From Entonaema liquescens (taxonomy: Eukaryota; Ascomycota; Sordariomycetes; Xylariales; Xylariaceae): 64,000 bases of DNA. Of the stretch, positions 14,201 through 25,427 are shown one piece after another. Numbering within the stretch: position 1 is the first letter of the stretch; every line of letters starts with the position of its first letter. The position numbers were made by a program, and so were the translations under genes. The notes beneath the pieces are model-generated. The model was given only the letters and a program-made list of their open reading frames with translations. It searched no databases and was not told the DNA's origin. The stretch is from the NCBI GenBank assembly GCA_902805475.1, contig CADCSX010000011.1, positions 808,001 through 872,000 on the forward strand. The letters are read 5' to 3'.

Positions 14201-17200
14201 TTATTATAAATTTATAGCAAAATATTAATTAAAATTTATTTATAAATAATAATTTTTTATTGAAAATAATTTTTTTTAATAAATTTATATATTTAAAAAT
14301 ATATTCGAAAAATATATTTATTAAATTTAAAACCGTAAACTTTTTTATCACAAATATATATAACGTATATTTAAAAAACTTATTAATAACCATTAATATA
14401 TTATTATAACTTTTCCCCATTTATATTAAAAACACCGATAATTTAATAATAAAATTAAATAAAATTTTTTTATTTAAATTATTAAATATAAATAAAAAAT
14501 TTAATTCGTTATAAAGTAAATATTTTTATATTTTAATTTTTTAATATATAATATAAATATTTATATAATGTTTTACATTTTTCTTTAAACCATTTTAATA
14601 ATAATAATTTATAATTCGTTAAATTGTTTTTACAATTTTTTAATAATTTAATAACGTTATATCGTAACAATTATATAATATTTCTTTTTTTAATATTAAA
14701 AAAACATATATTTTACTTTTAAATTTTAATAATTTTTTTTTTTTATTTAAAATAATATAATTATATTATAATTTTTTTATTATTATTAAACTTTTAATTA
14801 AATATATTTATCGGATATTTATTTTTTATATATTTTTTTTAAAAATAATATGTTTAAATTCTTAGTATTTCTTAAAGTTGTTAATATATACCTGTATTTA
14901 TAAAACGTTAATTAATTTCTTTTATTTTTTATTTTAATTATATCGCTATTATTTATTATTATTAAAATTTTTTAATTATTTTTAAATTTTTTTAAAAATT
15001 TTAATAATATTTTTTTTTTAATATTATATATATTTAACAATAAAATATATATTTTTATAATTATTTTTTATTTGTATATATTTAAATTATTAATTATTGG
15101 TTAAAATATTTTTTAATTATTTTAAAACTTTTTTTAAAACTTTAATAATATATCCTGTTTAATTTCGTTTTTTTTTTTTATATTTATATGATTTAATTGT
15201 TATAACGTATTATTAATTAAATTTAAAGTTTTTAATTTATATACGATTTAAAAATTAAAATTTATTAATTTTTTTATTTATTAAATTTATTTATTATTTA
15301 ATTTTGGTTTATTTATTAAATATTATAAGTTTAAATGGTTAATGATTATTTTTATCGTTTTTAATAAATAAATTAAATAATATTTTTATTTTTTAAATAT
15401 ATTAATTATTATTAATATTTTTACGTTAAATATTATATAATTTATTTCGGTTTTTTGTAATTTTTTTAATGTAAAAGTTATAAAATGTTATTTATTATTA
15501 TGTTTTTAAAATAATATTACTTTAATTGTTTATTACGAAATGTTCGTTTTTAATTTTATAAGTAATTATATATTAAAATATTTAAATAATAAAGTTTTTA
15601 TGAATTTTTTTTTTAAAATTTCGAACGTTTTTATTGCTTTTTTATTTAGTTTAAAATTAAGTTATTTATTATTTTTTAGTAAATTTATTAATAAAACGGT
15701 TAATTTCGAGTAATTTTTAATAAATTTTTTATAAAAACTCGTAAAATTTAAGAATGTTTATATATTATAAACGTTAATAAATTATAATTATTTTATAATT
15801 ACGGATATTTTATTTTAATTTATTTTTATTTTTTTAATTATAATTATAAAATTAAAAAATATTATTTTTATTATATAAAATTTGTATTTTTAAAAGTTAA
15901 TATATAATTTTTATTTTTATAATTAAATTAAAACGTTACGAATATTTTAAATATATTATTTTTTATTTTTTAAATAAATTAAAATATTGTTAAAATAAAT
16001 TATGTATATTATATTTATTAAATTTGTAAATGCGTAATTAATATAATTTTAAAACAATATTAAAATATTAAATAATTTAAATAATATTATAAAATATTTA
16101 AAATATTTATATTTTGTTCGAAATGCCGTTTTCTACTTGTTTTTTTTATAAATACGTAATTAATAATATGCGTTTTTTAGATTTAATTTCGTAAAATGTT
16201 TTATTTCGAATAATTTATTTAAAATTTTATTAATTAATAATAAAGTTATTTTATTTTTATAAATAATTTTATTAAATTTTTTATAATTTATATATAATTA
16301 TAATTTATTATTTAATTTAAAAATAAATAATATTAAAATATTAATAAAACTTTTAAATAATTATATCTATTTTTTTTATAAAATATTATTTATATATTTT
16401 TTTAATTTTTTTAATTTTGTTTTCGTTAAAAAATATATTAATTTAAATAGAAAATTTTTCCTTTTTTCGAGATTAATAAAATAATTCCATTATTAATATT
16501 CCGGGAAAATGGAAATTTTAAAAATATTGAAGATTTTTACGTATTTTTCGTATTTAAGTAAAATTATAATTTTACTGTTATTTTTTTATAAATTAAAACA
16601 TTATCCGCGGGTATTAATTTTTTTTATTATTTTTAACGTTAATATAATCATTTCTTTTACTTTTTTAAAAACTTTCTTAAAATTTTTTTTTTTATATTAA
16701 ATAAGCTTTTATTATATTAATATAATAATGTTATTTTCGGTATTATTTTTTTAAAATTACGTTAATGTTTATAAATTAAAATATTTTTAAAATAATATTA
16801 TAACTGAAATTTTAATTTACTATTTTTGTTTTATTAAAAATATTATAAATAATATTTTAATTATTTTTTACTTTTATAAACGTAAAATATTAAATTAATA
16901 TTTTATTTATTTTAAAAAAAAATTTTTAAATTTTTTTTTAATAAAAACTTTATTATTACTGTTAAAAATATATATTTTATTTAAATTAAATTAAAATTTA
17001 TTTTTATATTTATTAAAGTTTATAAAATAATTTATTTATGTTTTATTTATAATTTTATTATTATTTTAAATTTAATATAAGTTGGAATAAACTTTTATTA
17101 TAAATTTTATGTTTTTTTATTTAATATTAATATTTAATTTGCATTTTTTATTATTTTTTTACTTTTTCCTTTTAAATAATAATTTGTTAAATATTTTAAA

Positions 17201-18386
17201 TTATTATATTTTTAATATATTATTTTAAAGTAATTATATTTAAAATATTTTTATTTTCCGTATAAAATATATTTTTTAAATTATTATAAGTAAATAATAA
17301 ACTGATTATATATTTAATTTTTATCGGGAAGATTATTTTGTTTTAATTTCGAATAGTTATTTAAATAATATATTTGCGGTTTATTCGTTAATTATTTTTT
17401 TTTCGGTTTTTTTTTTTTTTTATTTTTTTTTTTTTTTTTTATTTTTATATAATAAATTTAAATAACTTAATTCGGTTTTTTAACTTGTTTTTAATTTTTA
17501 AAATAAAACTTTTAATATATTTTATTTTTAATTTTAAAATAAAGTAAATTAATAAATTAAATATTTTTATTTTTTCGGAATAATATTTTAAATTTTTTAT
17601 TTTTAATATTTTATATTTATTTAAAAAAAAAACGAATAGTTTATTAATTTTTTAGTAAAATTCTTATATTGTTATAAATATGTTAAAAGCTTATATATTT
17701 TTATTTTCGATTATATTTTGAAGTTATTTTTTTATTTTTTTTTAAATATATTTTTTTAATTTTTTTCGTTCGATATCGAAATAATGGTACTATTGCCGTG
17801 CGGTTTTTCTTATTAAGTAAGTTATTACGAACGCTATTTTTTTTAAATTTATTTAATAATAATTTAAAAAAAACTGCATTTTTAACTTAATAATAAAAAT
17901 AATTAATTTTATTTTCGTTTTGTTTTTTTTTTTTTTATATTATATGTTCGGGAAAAAAAATTTATATAACGTTAAACTTTTATTACAATTATTTTTCTTC
18001 GATTTTTTCTTTTCGTAATTTATAATAAAATTGCGGCTTTTTTTTTAAAATTATTAATTATTCGATTTTTTTTTTTTTTTTATATTATTTTTCCAATTTT
18101 TATAATTATTTATTAAATTTTTAATTTATAAAAGTTTTAAAATTAACGTTATTTTATTATAAAATTATTAATAAAATTATTAACGTTAATTTTATTAATA
18201 TAAAATTTACGTTATTCGTTAATTAATTATTAAATATTTATAATATATTTGTTATTATATTGTTAAATAATATTATATTTATTATAATCGTTTAATTTTT
18301 TATTAATCGAATTATTTTTTTTTATTAATTTAAATATTACGTTATTTTTAATAAACGGTTTACGTTAATAAGTAAAAATGTTAAAT

Positions 18387-18591
18387 TGTTAAAAATAAAC
18401 CTATAAATGAAATTATACGTAAAATAAATATAAAAAATAATAACGTAATTATTATATGGTAATAAATAATAATGGTGATTTATTAACGTTTAACTTTTTA
18501 ACTAATAGTAAAAGCGCGGAACGTTTTTTATATATGATATATATTGTAAATTTATTTTTAATTTTAACTAGTTATCTTTAAACCCTTAACA
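18387..18591. repeat. Right LTR
   Basis: Same length as the left copy. Its 3' end keeps the unmutated terminal AAACCCTTAACA, while the left copy there reads AAACTTTTAATA. The boundary is followed by CTGTC, the unmutated target duplication. Confidence 0.85.
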
Positions 18592-21122
18592 CTGTCCTAT
18601 TCAAAGTTTTAATTATTGGTATAATCTACCTAATGTATAAGCCTCATGTCATATATTAGTAGGTAACTTATCTGCGGTGGCGCTGGATAGATAACGCACT
18701 CAGTATTTCTAACTACCTACATGAGCATAACCTATTGTTGAGATACAGGGACAATTGTGGTTCAATCAATTTACCATCCATCATGTAGGTTATATTACCA
18801 GCATATGGAAAATCATAGCCTAACAATTGTGTTTCCGTTTCATCAAATGAAGTTCATAATACCCTATGCCTGCTCGTGCTATGTAGGATATCATTCGTAG
18901 TTTTAAGTTAGCTACCTAGGTACCTAGTATATAGGCTCAACTAGTACTTACGTAATAGAAGCTTCGAAACTAGTTGCATAAAACTTTAACCTTTCCTTGT
19001 TCGGTTTTTGGGGCTCTTCTTTTTCACTTTAACTATAGCAAGGCTTAATATCATCTCTAGTATTGTAGTTATGATAGAATTATCAATTGTAAGAGGTACT
19101 GAATTAGCGCCATGGGCATTCTTTAAAACAGTATGATTACCGCATTAGATCAAGCTGTAAAAGTAAATATTACCTACTTGCTTTTTATACTTTTGAAAAG
19201 ATATTCTAACTAGTAGAAACTTCTTGAGGTAAAGTGATATAATGGCCACTAGGCACATACGCTTCTTAGGCGAAGCGTATGTAGTTACGATGGCTCCCAG
19301 TGGTTTAAGCTTAGGTATGTTATGCCTTATCAATCAAGCTAAGATATTGCAGAGCTATTAAATGACACATCATGAATCTGAGCTAGGTTAGGCATAGGTC
19401 TAGGCAATCGACGACCATGTTCCATCGGTATATGCCGTGGTGTATATATTAAATCACCTTATCCTATGTTATGTGCTGCTCCTGATTTGCCGTTATCCGC
19501 TCGTGGATCGTATGTATATCATATGTAACATGCATTACTCGTGAGACCCGGGGGGAGTTGTATTTTGCCGAGGACACACGGGGTCCCCCGCCAAGAGGTG
19601 TTTGGAAATGTAACATTGGCGACTTGATATATGAACCATCCGCTTAGCATTAAAAGGCACAAGCCCCTTAAACTTAACCCTTCAGAAATTACACTGGTCA
19701 AGGAGAGCTTTGAGGGGAAGTTGCTATGTATAAGTTAATATTCCATCTCGGTGAGTTTGTCTCGTTTTCTGTCCCGCTGAAATGTCTCAAATAATAGAGG
19801 CCGATACGGAGTCCGATACATTCCCAAGGGGGAGAAGACGTGCGGGGATTACTCAGGTTTACTTGGGAGATTGCTGGTAGCGGTCTTCTCTCAACGGGCT
19901 TCCGGTCCAATACTCAACAAATCATCGTATCAGAATGCATACTGACAATTTTATTGACCGTCATAGGAAGGATTGACATTGGCCCCGGCTTATTTAATCA
20001 ATCAACCGCGTATATATACCCAGCCGACCGTGTCGCTCGGTCGGGAACCTGTCTTACAGCTTTCTACAGTCAATACAACAATACACACCACCAGATATTG
20101 GCATACCAAGATTTCAAATAGTGTCCCACGACAACTTATTTTTTAACTTATCATCCAACAAAAGTCGAACTCAAGCTAAGATCTGAAGACTCACGATGGC
20201 GATGATATCGATCCTATCAGCAGTAGCGCATCGTTCACTCGATCGGGATAGAAGCTTAGTTGAGATTCTTAGTGGGAGTTGGGGATAATTGTCAGGAACA
20301 AAGCCTTGTCCATGGATTGCTATGGAGAATAAAAGTTGGGAATTATTCCTTTCTTTGTCGGCTTGGTGCATTTCTTTGTGAGATGCGGGATCAAAGGATG
20401 GCCTAACTAAAATCAGGATTAGCGTCGCCCGTAGGGCAGAAGGAAATGCGGAAATGCCAGCACAGTTTTCGGCGATAAGCATCTGTAGGTGTCGCTTATC
20501 GGAGGAACAATGAAGCGAATCAGAACTTACGTACAGGACGGGAGTTTACCTACAGCGGCAATTCAAGCCGATCAGGACCAAACTTACCTGAAGTTACGGT
20601 CAGGAACATACCTAAAAACGCCTAAGCTGCTAAGTTTGAGTTTCGGGGCAGGTGCGGCTAGTCATGTTACCCTTGTTTGTCCATTGGTAACTACCCCCGT
20701 GTTCGCAGATCTCACGCGCCGTCTAACCTAGAAAAATTAAATCACTCTGCGAACTTTTTTTTTTCTTAACGACCCTACGGTTTTCACGTCTTTTGCGTCT
20801 TTGCGACAAAAAAAGAATTCCCTCGTCCGCATATCAATTAACTACGTTACTCGTCAATGTTGACGTTTCACCCCATCTTTTCTTTCACTTTTGTTATTTT
20901 ACTTTAGTACTTCCGTCCGTCCGAAACCCCAGGTTCTCCGGATTGACCGTGCCATTCACTCCTTATATCGGCGATCCACAATCGACGATCGTGAATTACT
21001 TATTACTCAGAACTGGCCAATTCGGCGCTAATCGATAAGCCACATTCCTCTTTACTCCTTGGTTTAGTACTTCGCCGATATCGACAGTTGCGCCTCTTGC
21101 GTCGCAAATCAACTACCGCAAA
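18592..21122. other. Gene-free region upstream of the carrier gene
   Basis: Normal composition but no credible gene. A TATATATA stretch near 20010 followed by a C/A-rich leader-like sequence resembles a promoter but leads into no ORF. The last 350 bp, rich in T and CT tracts, are the likely promoter and 5' UTR of the gene starting at 21123. Palindromic TACCTAGGTACCTAG occurs near 18914. Confidence 0.5.
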
Positions 21123-23379
21123 ATGTCAAAAGCTACCATCGTGAAGGAGGTGGTCAAAGAGAGTCTTCTTGGCTCTCAAGACCCCTCCGACCTTTCGGCA
21201 TCACACCGCGCTTTATTTCTAAAGAATGCGAAGAAGGATGAGGAGACAGGAGAGTTGTATATGGGACCTGAAGAGTTCATCGAGGCCATTGCCCCGCCTA
21301 CTGAAGACTACGTGAGTTCTGACAACTGACAACAACCCGAAGCCAATATTCAATCTCCAATTGCTAACCTTTTACTCATCTTAACAGCACAAGATTAGCC
21401 GTGATCAATATGGCCTCCTCTTCCGCGTCGCCGACCGTAAAGATACTGGCAAAGTGACAATTCACGACTGGGCCGCCTTCGAGAACTTGCTGATGAAACC
21501 TGACGCCGAGTACGAGATTGCATTCCGCCTCTTTGATGTTGGTCGCACTGGGAGCGTTAAGTACGAGGACTTCCGGCGTCTCTATGAAAACAACAAAGGT
21601 CCTGAGAGTATTCCTTTCGATTGGGATTGTGAGTGGGCGAAGCTATACATTGGTGACAAGTCCAAACGTCATACACTCTCATATTCCGAATTCTCGCAGA
21701 TGCTCCGTGGTCTACAGGGTGAGAGAATCAGACAAGCCTTCCAACGCTTTGATAAGGACAGAGATGGATACATTGAGCCTGAAGACTTCGCCAGAATTAT
21801 CCTGGAGACTGCAAAACACAAGTTGTCCGATCACCTCTTGGACAACCTGACTTCCCTCTGCAACATATCTACCGGTAGCAGAATCTCATATGCAAATGTT
21901 CGGGCTTTTCAGAATGTCATCATGGAGATGGACTTGGTCGAGTTAATTATACGCCAGGCTTGCAAGAAGAGTAGCGATGGGAAGATCACCAGATCTGAGT
22001 TTCTCAATGAGGCAGCAAAAATCACTCGCTTCTCATTATTCACACCGATGGAGGCAGATATCCTCTTCCACTTCGCTAGTCTGGACGAACCTTCCGGTCG
22101 ATTGAGTTTGATCGACTTTGCTAAAGTTCTAGATCCATTATGGAGATACCGCAATATTGCAGAAAAGTCTGGACAGGGTCTGGACTCACAAAAGGCGAAG
22201 ACCGCTACGCAAAGCTTCCTCTTGTCAGCCGCAGAATCGGCTTACAACTTTCTGTTGGGAAGTGCAGCTGGTGCTTTTGGTGCCTTTATGGTGTATCCTA
22301 TTGATCTGGTCAAGACCCGAATGCAGAATCAGCGGGGTGCTGATCCAGGACAAAGGCTTTACAAGAATTCAGTCGACTGTTTCAGAAAAGTTATTGCGAA
22401 CGAGGGTTTCCGCGGTCTATACTCCGGTGTCCTGCCTCAGCTAGTTGGCGTTGCTCCGGAAAAGGCTATCAAGCTTACGGTGAACGATCTCGTCCGCGGC
22501 TTTTTCACGGACCCGGACACGCATAATATCCATTGGGGATACGAAGTGCTGGCTGGTGGTTCTGCTGGTGCTTGCCAAGTTGTAAGTCTACTTTATCCTT
22601 CTACTGGTATTCCTGGGGCTTCGGGTCGGGTTTTGCTAATATCCAATTCATAGGTCTTTACCAATCCTCTGGAAATTGTGAAGATCCGACTGCAAGTCCA
22701 GGGAGAGGTTGCGAAAACAACACAAGGTGCTCAGAAGCGCTCAGCAATGTGGATTGTTAAGAACTTGGGTCTTGCGGGGCTTTATAAAGGTGCCTCAGCT
22801 TGCTTACTTCGCGATGTGCCGTTCTCGGCAATCTACTTCCCAACTTACAGCCACCTCAAGAAGGATCTTTTCGGCGAATCTCGCACCAAGAAGCTTGGAA
22901 TCCTCCAACTTCTCACAGCCGGTGCTATTGCCGGTATGCCCGCTGCTTACCTAACTACACCTTGTGATGTGATCAAGACCCGTCTACAGGTTGAAGCTCG
23001 TAAAGGTGACACAAGTTATACCGGCTTACGACACGCGGCGGTTACGATCATGAAGGAAGAAGGCTTCCGAGCTTTCTTCAAGGGTGGCCCCGCTCGTATC
23101 CTTCGATCTTCCCCTCAATTCGGCTTTACACTTGCGTCCTACGAAGTTCTTCAGAGCGTCTTGCCATTCCCCGGAAAACCAAAGCCGGACCAAACCCACA
23201 CTGGAGTCGCAGACGTTGTAGACACCATCAAAGAGAGGGATCTCACATCGCCTCATGCTCGCAGCCGAAATGCCCTGAAGATCATCCTTGATCTGGACGA
23301 GAATTTCGGCCGTGTCAAACTCCCCGACCAGCAAACATGGAAGACAATACCTAAATTCCTCGGTGGCGGAAAGTCTTAA
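21123..23379 (+). CDS. AGC1: Mitochondrial aspartate/glutamate-type carrier with EF hands (Agc1/aralar-like)
   Basis: Inner-membrane carrier of the calcium-binding AGC type, which exchanges aspartate for glutamate and supports the malate-aspartate shuttle. Three exons (21123-21311, 21388-22581, 22654-23379) give 702 residues, typical of fungal and animal AGCs. The N-terminal half has EF-hand-like segments, including FDVGRTGSVKYEDF and a good loop FDKDRDGYIEPEDF. The C-terminal half has the three mitochondrial-carrier signatures: PIDLVKTRMQ, NPLEIVKIRLQ and TPCDVIKTRLQ. The start context CAAAATGTC is favourable and is preceded by a pyrimidine-rich leader. A short C-terminal tail follows the last repeat. 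All frames are intact. Confidence 0.95.
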
Positions 23380-23911
23380 TGATGCACTATGTAGAACATT
23401 TTTGCAATTCTCATATTCCCCTTGAGATGTTTTTGGGAGACGATTGCATGAAATGGCGTTTGCGACCCATAGCGAAGGAATCTCTTGTAATTTGCTTTTC
23501 TTTTTTTGCAGACGACCAAAGTAGACTGTGGTCATGGTCAGGTTTGGCATCTTGTGTAACTAGCTAAAACGGGGGGCCAGGATGGATCATGATCTTTGAG
23601 ATGATTCTTGAAGAGAGTTAGAGATACAAGGAAGCAGCCCCTTTCGGGGTTTGCGCGTTGTGCATACCTCATAGGTCATCGCGGCACGAGTCTAGGTAGC
23701 CTTTGAGTAGATTCCCAATCACACAATTGGTGAAGTTTCCACTTCGTTCGATACCTTGTCTTCTCGATGTCGCGGGCGTCTAGGCGCGGTTCGTGTTGGT
23801 TTCTAGTCGACTATAGTACGTATAGATAATACGTAACTTAGCTATAGGTGAATACGTTGGACGTGTCCACCCAATCGACCTATTAAACCTTCGACACTTC
23901 TCTTTTATGTT
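23380..23911. other. Intergenic region between convergent genes
   Basis: 3' flank of the carrier gene, then the 3' flank of the minus-strand 2EXR-like gene. No ORF or repeat recognised. Confidence 0.5.
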
Positions 23912-24904
23912 CTACCACTCTCCATCGGGATCCCGGCCGGCGTTCCAGTAAAACGGCTCTACCTTACTCCCGGGCTCGCGCATCATCGTAGACTCTAGCC
24001 ACTCCGCGTAATCTTCGAACCCACCGACACTCCCAGTGACCTTCGCACGGCGCACACCCCGTACGTCTTCGAACAGACGTAATACATCCGGGCCCGAGCC
24101 GCGGTACACTTGATAGATTAGGTAAGAGTTAGGCTCAGTTATGGTTTACAAACAGAGAGGGAAGACAAAATAGGGGTAAAGGGGGTAAGGAGGTAAGGGG
24201 GCTTAGGGGGTTAAGGGGAAGGGTTAGGGTTACATACTAGCCTGCCAAGCATCGAGAACAACCTCCTCCTTCCCACTCAGCTGCGCGGCGGCCTGCGCGC
24301 GGTCGTACCCGGGCTCGGCGTCCAGCCGCACGCAGACGTAGAAGCGCGTGATAAGCCCTGCGAGGGGCGCGGAGAGCACGGGGCCGTAGGCGCGGCGCAG
24401 GCGCGGCAGCGCGGTGAGCAGCGTGGTGTGCGCCAGGAAGGTGTTGTGGCGGTACAGCAGGGGGAGCGCCTCGGCGTGGAGTTGCCGGTTTGCGCGCAGG
24501 ATGGCTGGGTGCAGAGGAGAGGGGGACGGGTGGTGGGAGTAGGTGTTTTGCGAGGGAGGGGGTGCGCAGGAGGGCAGCGTGAGCAGGTGCTTGAAGATCT
24601 CGAGACGGATCTCGGTGGGGAGCGCGAGGAACAGGCTAGGTGCTGTTGTCTTGTCTTCCTCGTGGTTGTTTGCTATAGCCCTGTGATTTCTGGCTTCGCG
24701 CGGGATTAGATCAGCAGGTTTTCCCGGCTTAGTATCGCCCTTTGAATGCATTAGAGGCCAACAAGGCTCATCCGAGGTATTCATCAAGTCCATGATGGGT
24801 AATAGGGGTAGAATTGAAGTTTTGACGACGGTCTTAATCCCTCTAGCCTTTAATGTCTTAAGTACGTGATATCTAAATAAAGACGCAGTAGCGTAAGAGC
24901 TCAC
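23912..24904 (-). CDS. 2EXR/F-box-like protein
   Basis: Two exons, 24238-24904 and 23912-24108, join in phase to 287 residues. Near residue 95 comes ALPTEIRLEIFKHLL, followed about 40 residues on by ILRANRQLHAEALPLLYRHNTF. This is the usual layout of the large fungal 2EXR/F-box-like family, whose members have an amphipathic LP..IR..I motif and a later L..CRQ-type motif. The molecular role of most members is unknown; an F-box-like link to ubiquitin ligases is only a guess. The segment after residue 100 is strongly GC-rich. An alternative start is the ATG at about residue 38 (MDLMNTSDE), and the N-terminal 37 residues may not be translated. The intron contains an unusual G-tract repeat. Confidence 0.7.
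24172..24232 (+). repeat. G-tract, telomere-like repeat inside an intron
   Basis: Successive G-runs separated by TAA, TTA or GCTTA, ending AAGGGTTAGGGTTAC. It contains two TTAGGG-like units and at least four runs of three or more G, so the plus strand could fold into a G-quadruplex. It lies inside the intron of the minus-strand 2EXR-like gene. Confidence 0.7.
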
Positions 24905-25427
24905 ACGAAACTGCCGTATGGACTTATATTGGACGGGTCGTAACTTATCTACATATATGTTATTAGTCTAGTCTATCCTACATTGGTGCTGACTGAGTAT
25001 CTAGCATCGGTGCGGAAATAAGACGGGAAGATCGACAATGCAACCTCCCCTGCGTCTTTGGCATCTACTTGCATAGTACCCAGTTACGTGATGTGGCAGC
25101 TTGGCAGCTGAGATAAGAAAGCGAGTGATCTACAGCCTATGGAGCGGTCACCGCATCTACGAGCTGTATTTTTAGCAGTCATCGGAAGATATACCAATCA
25201 CCAAGATCCTCAGTTCTTTATAAATGGTTCAACTAACCTATAGTGGGCTCTCTAAGTACCTAGTTATCCAACAACCCAAGTTAAAGTATGCAGCGTCGAA
25301 CAATCTGATGCTTGAAAAGTCAACGAAGGTAAAGAAAAGATACCGGTCCGGATCCAGCCTTCGCGGGATAATCATGTCCACCACCCCAACAGCCAATGGT
25401 TTGCTTGCCATAGGGGGTCGACATACC
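24905..25427. other. Intergenic region
   Basis: Upstream of the 2EXR-like gene and downstream of the AAA+ gene. No ORF with family features. Several CTAGGTA-like and ACCTAG words occur, as elsewhere in this window. Confidence 0.4.

Larger units (their letters stand above)
11009..18591. mobile_element. RIP-destroyed LTR retrotransposon, complete ends
   Basis: Two 205-bp direct repeats (11009-11213 and 18387-18591) start with TGT and end with CA or its mutated form TA. The flanking 5-mers TTGTC (11004-11008) and CTGTC (18592-18596) make a target-site duplication with one C-to-T difference. The 7.2 kb interior is nearly all A and T, with no ORF of note. Length and structure fit a Ty1/copia or Ty3/gypsy element, but no gag, protease, reverse transcriptase or integrase motif survives, so superfamily and orientation are undetermined. 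The right LTR side continues into the gene-free stretch at 18.6 kb. Confidence 0.85.

Noticed and set aside
14229..16700. 63-codon ORFs inside the A+T block
   Set aside because: They consist mostly of K, N, I, F and L from A/T codons and are expected by chance in RIP-degraded DNA.
20010..20160. Promoter-like TATATATA and leader
   Set aside because: No coding sequence follows on the plus strand.
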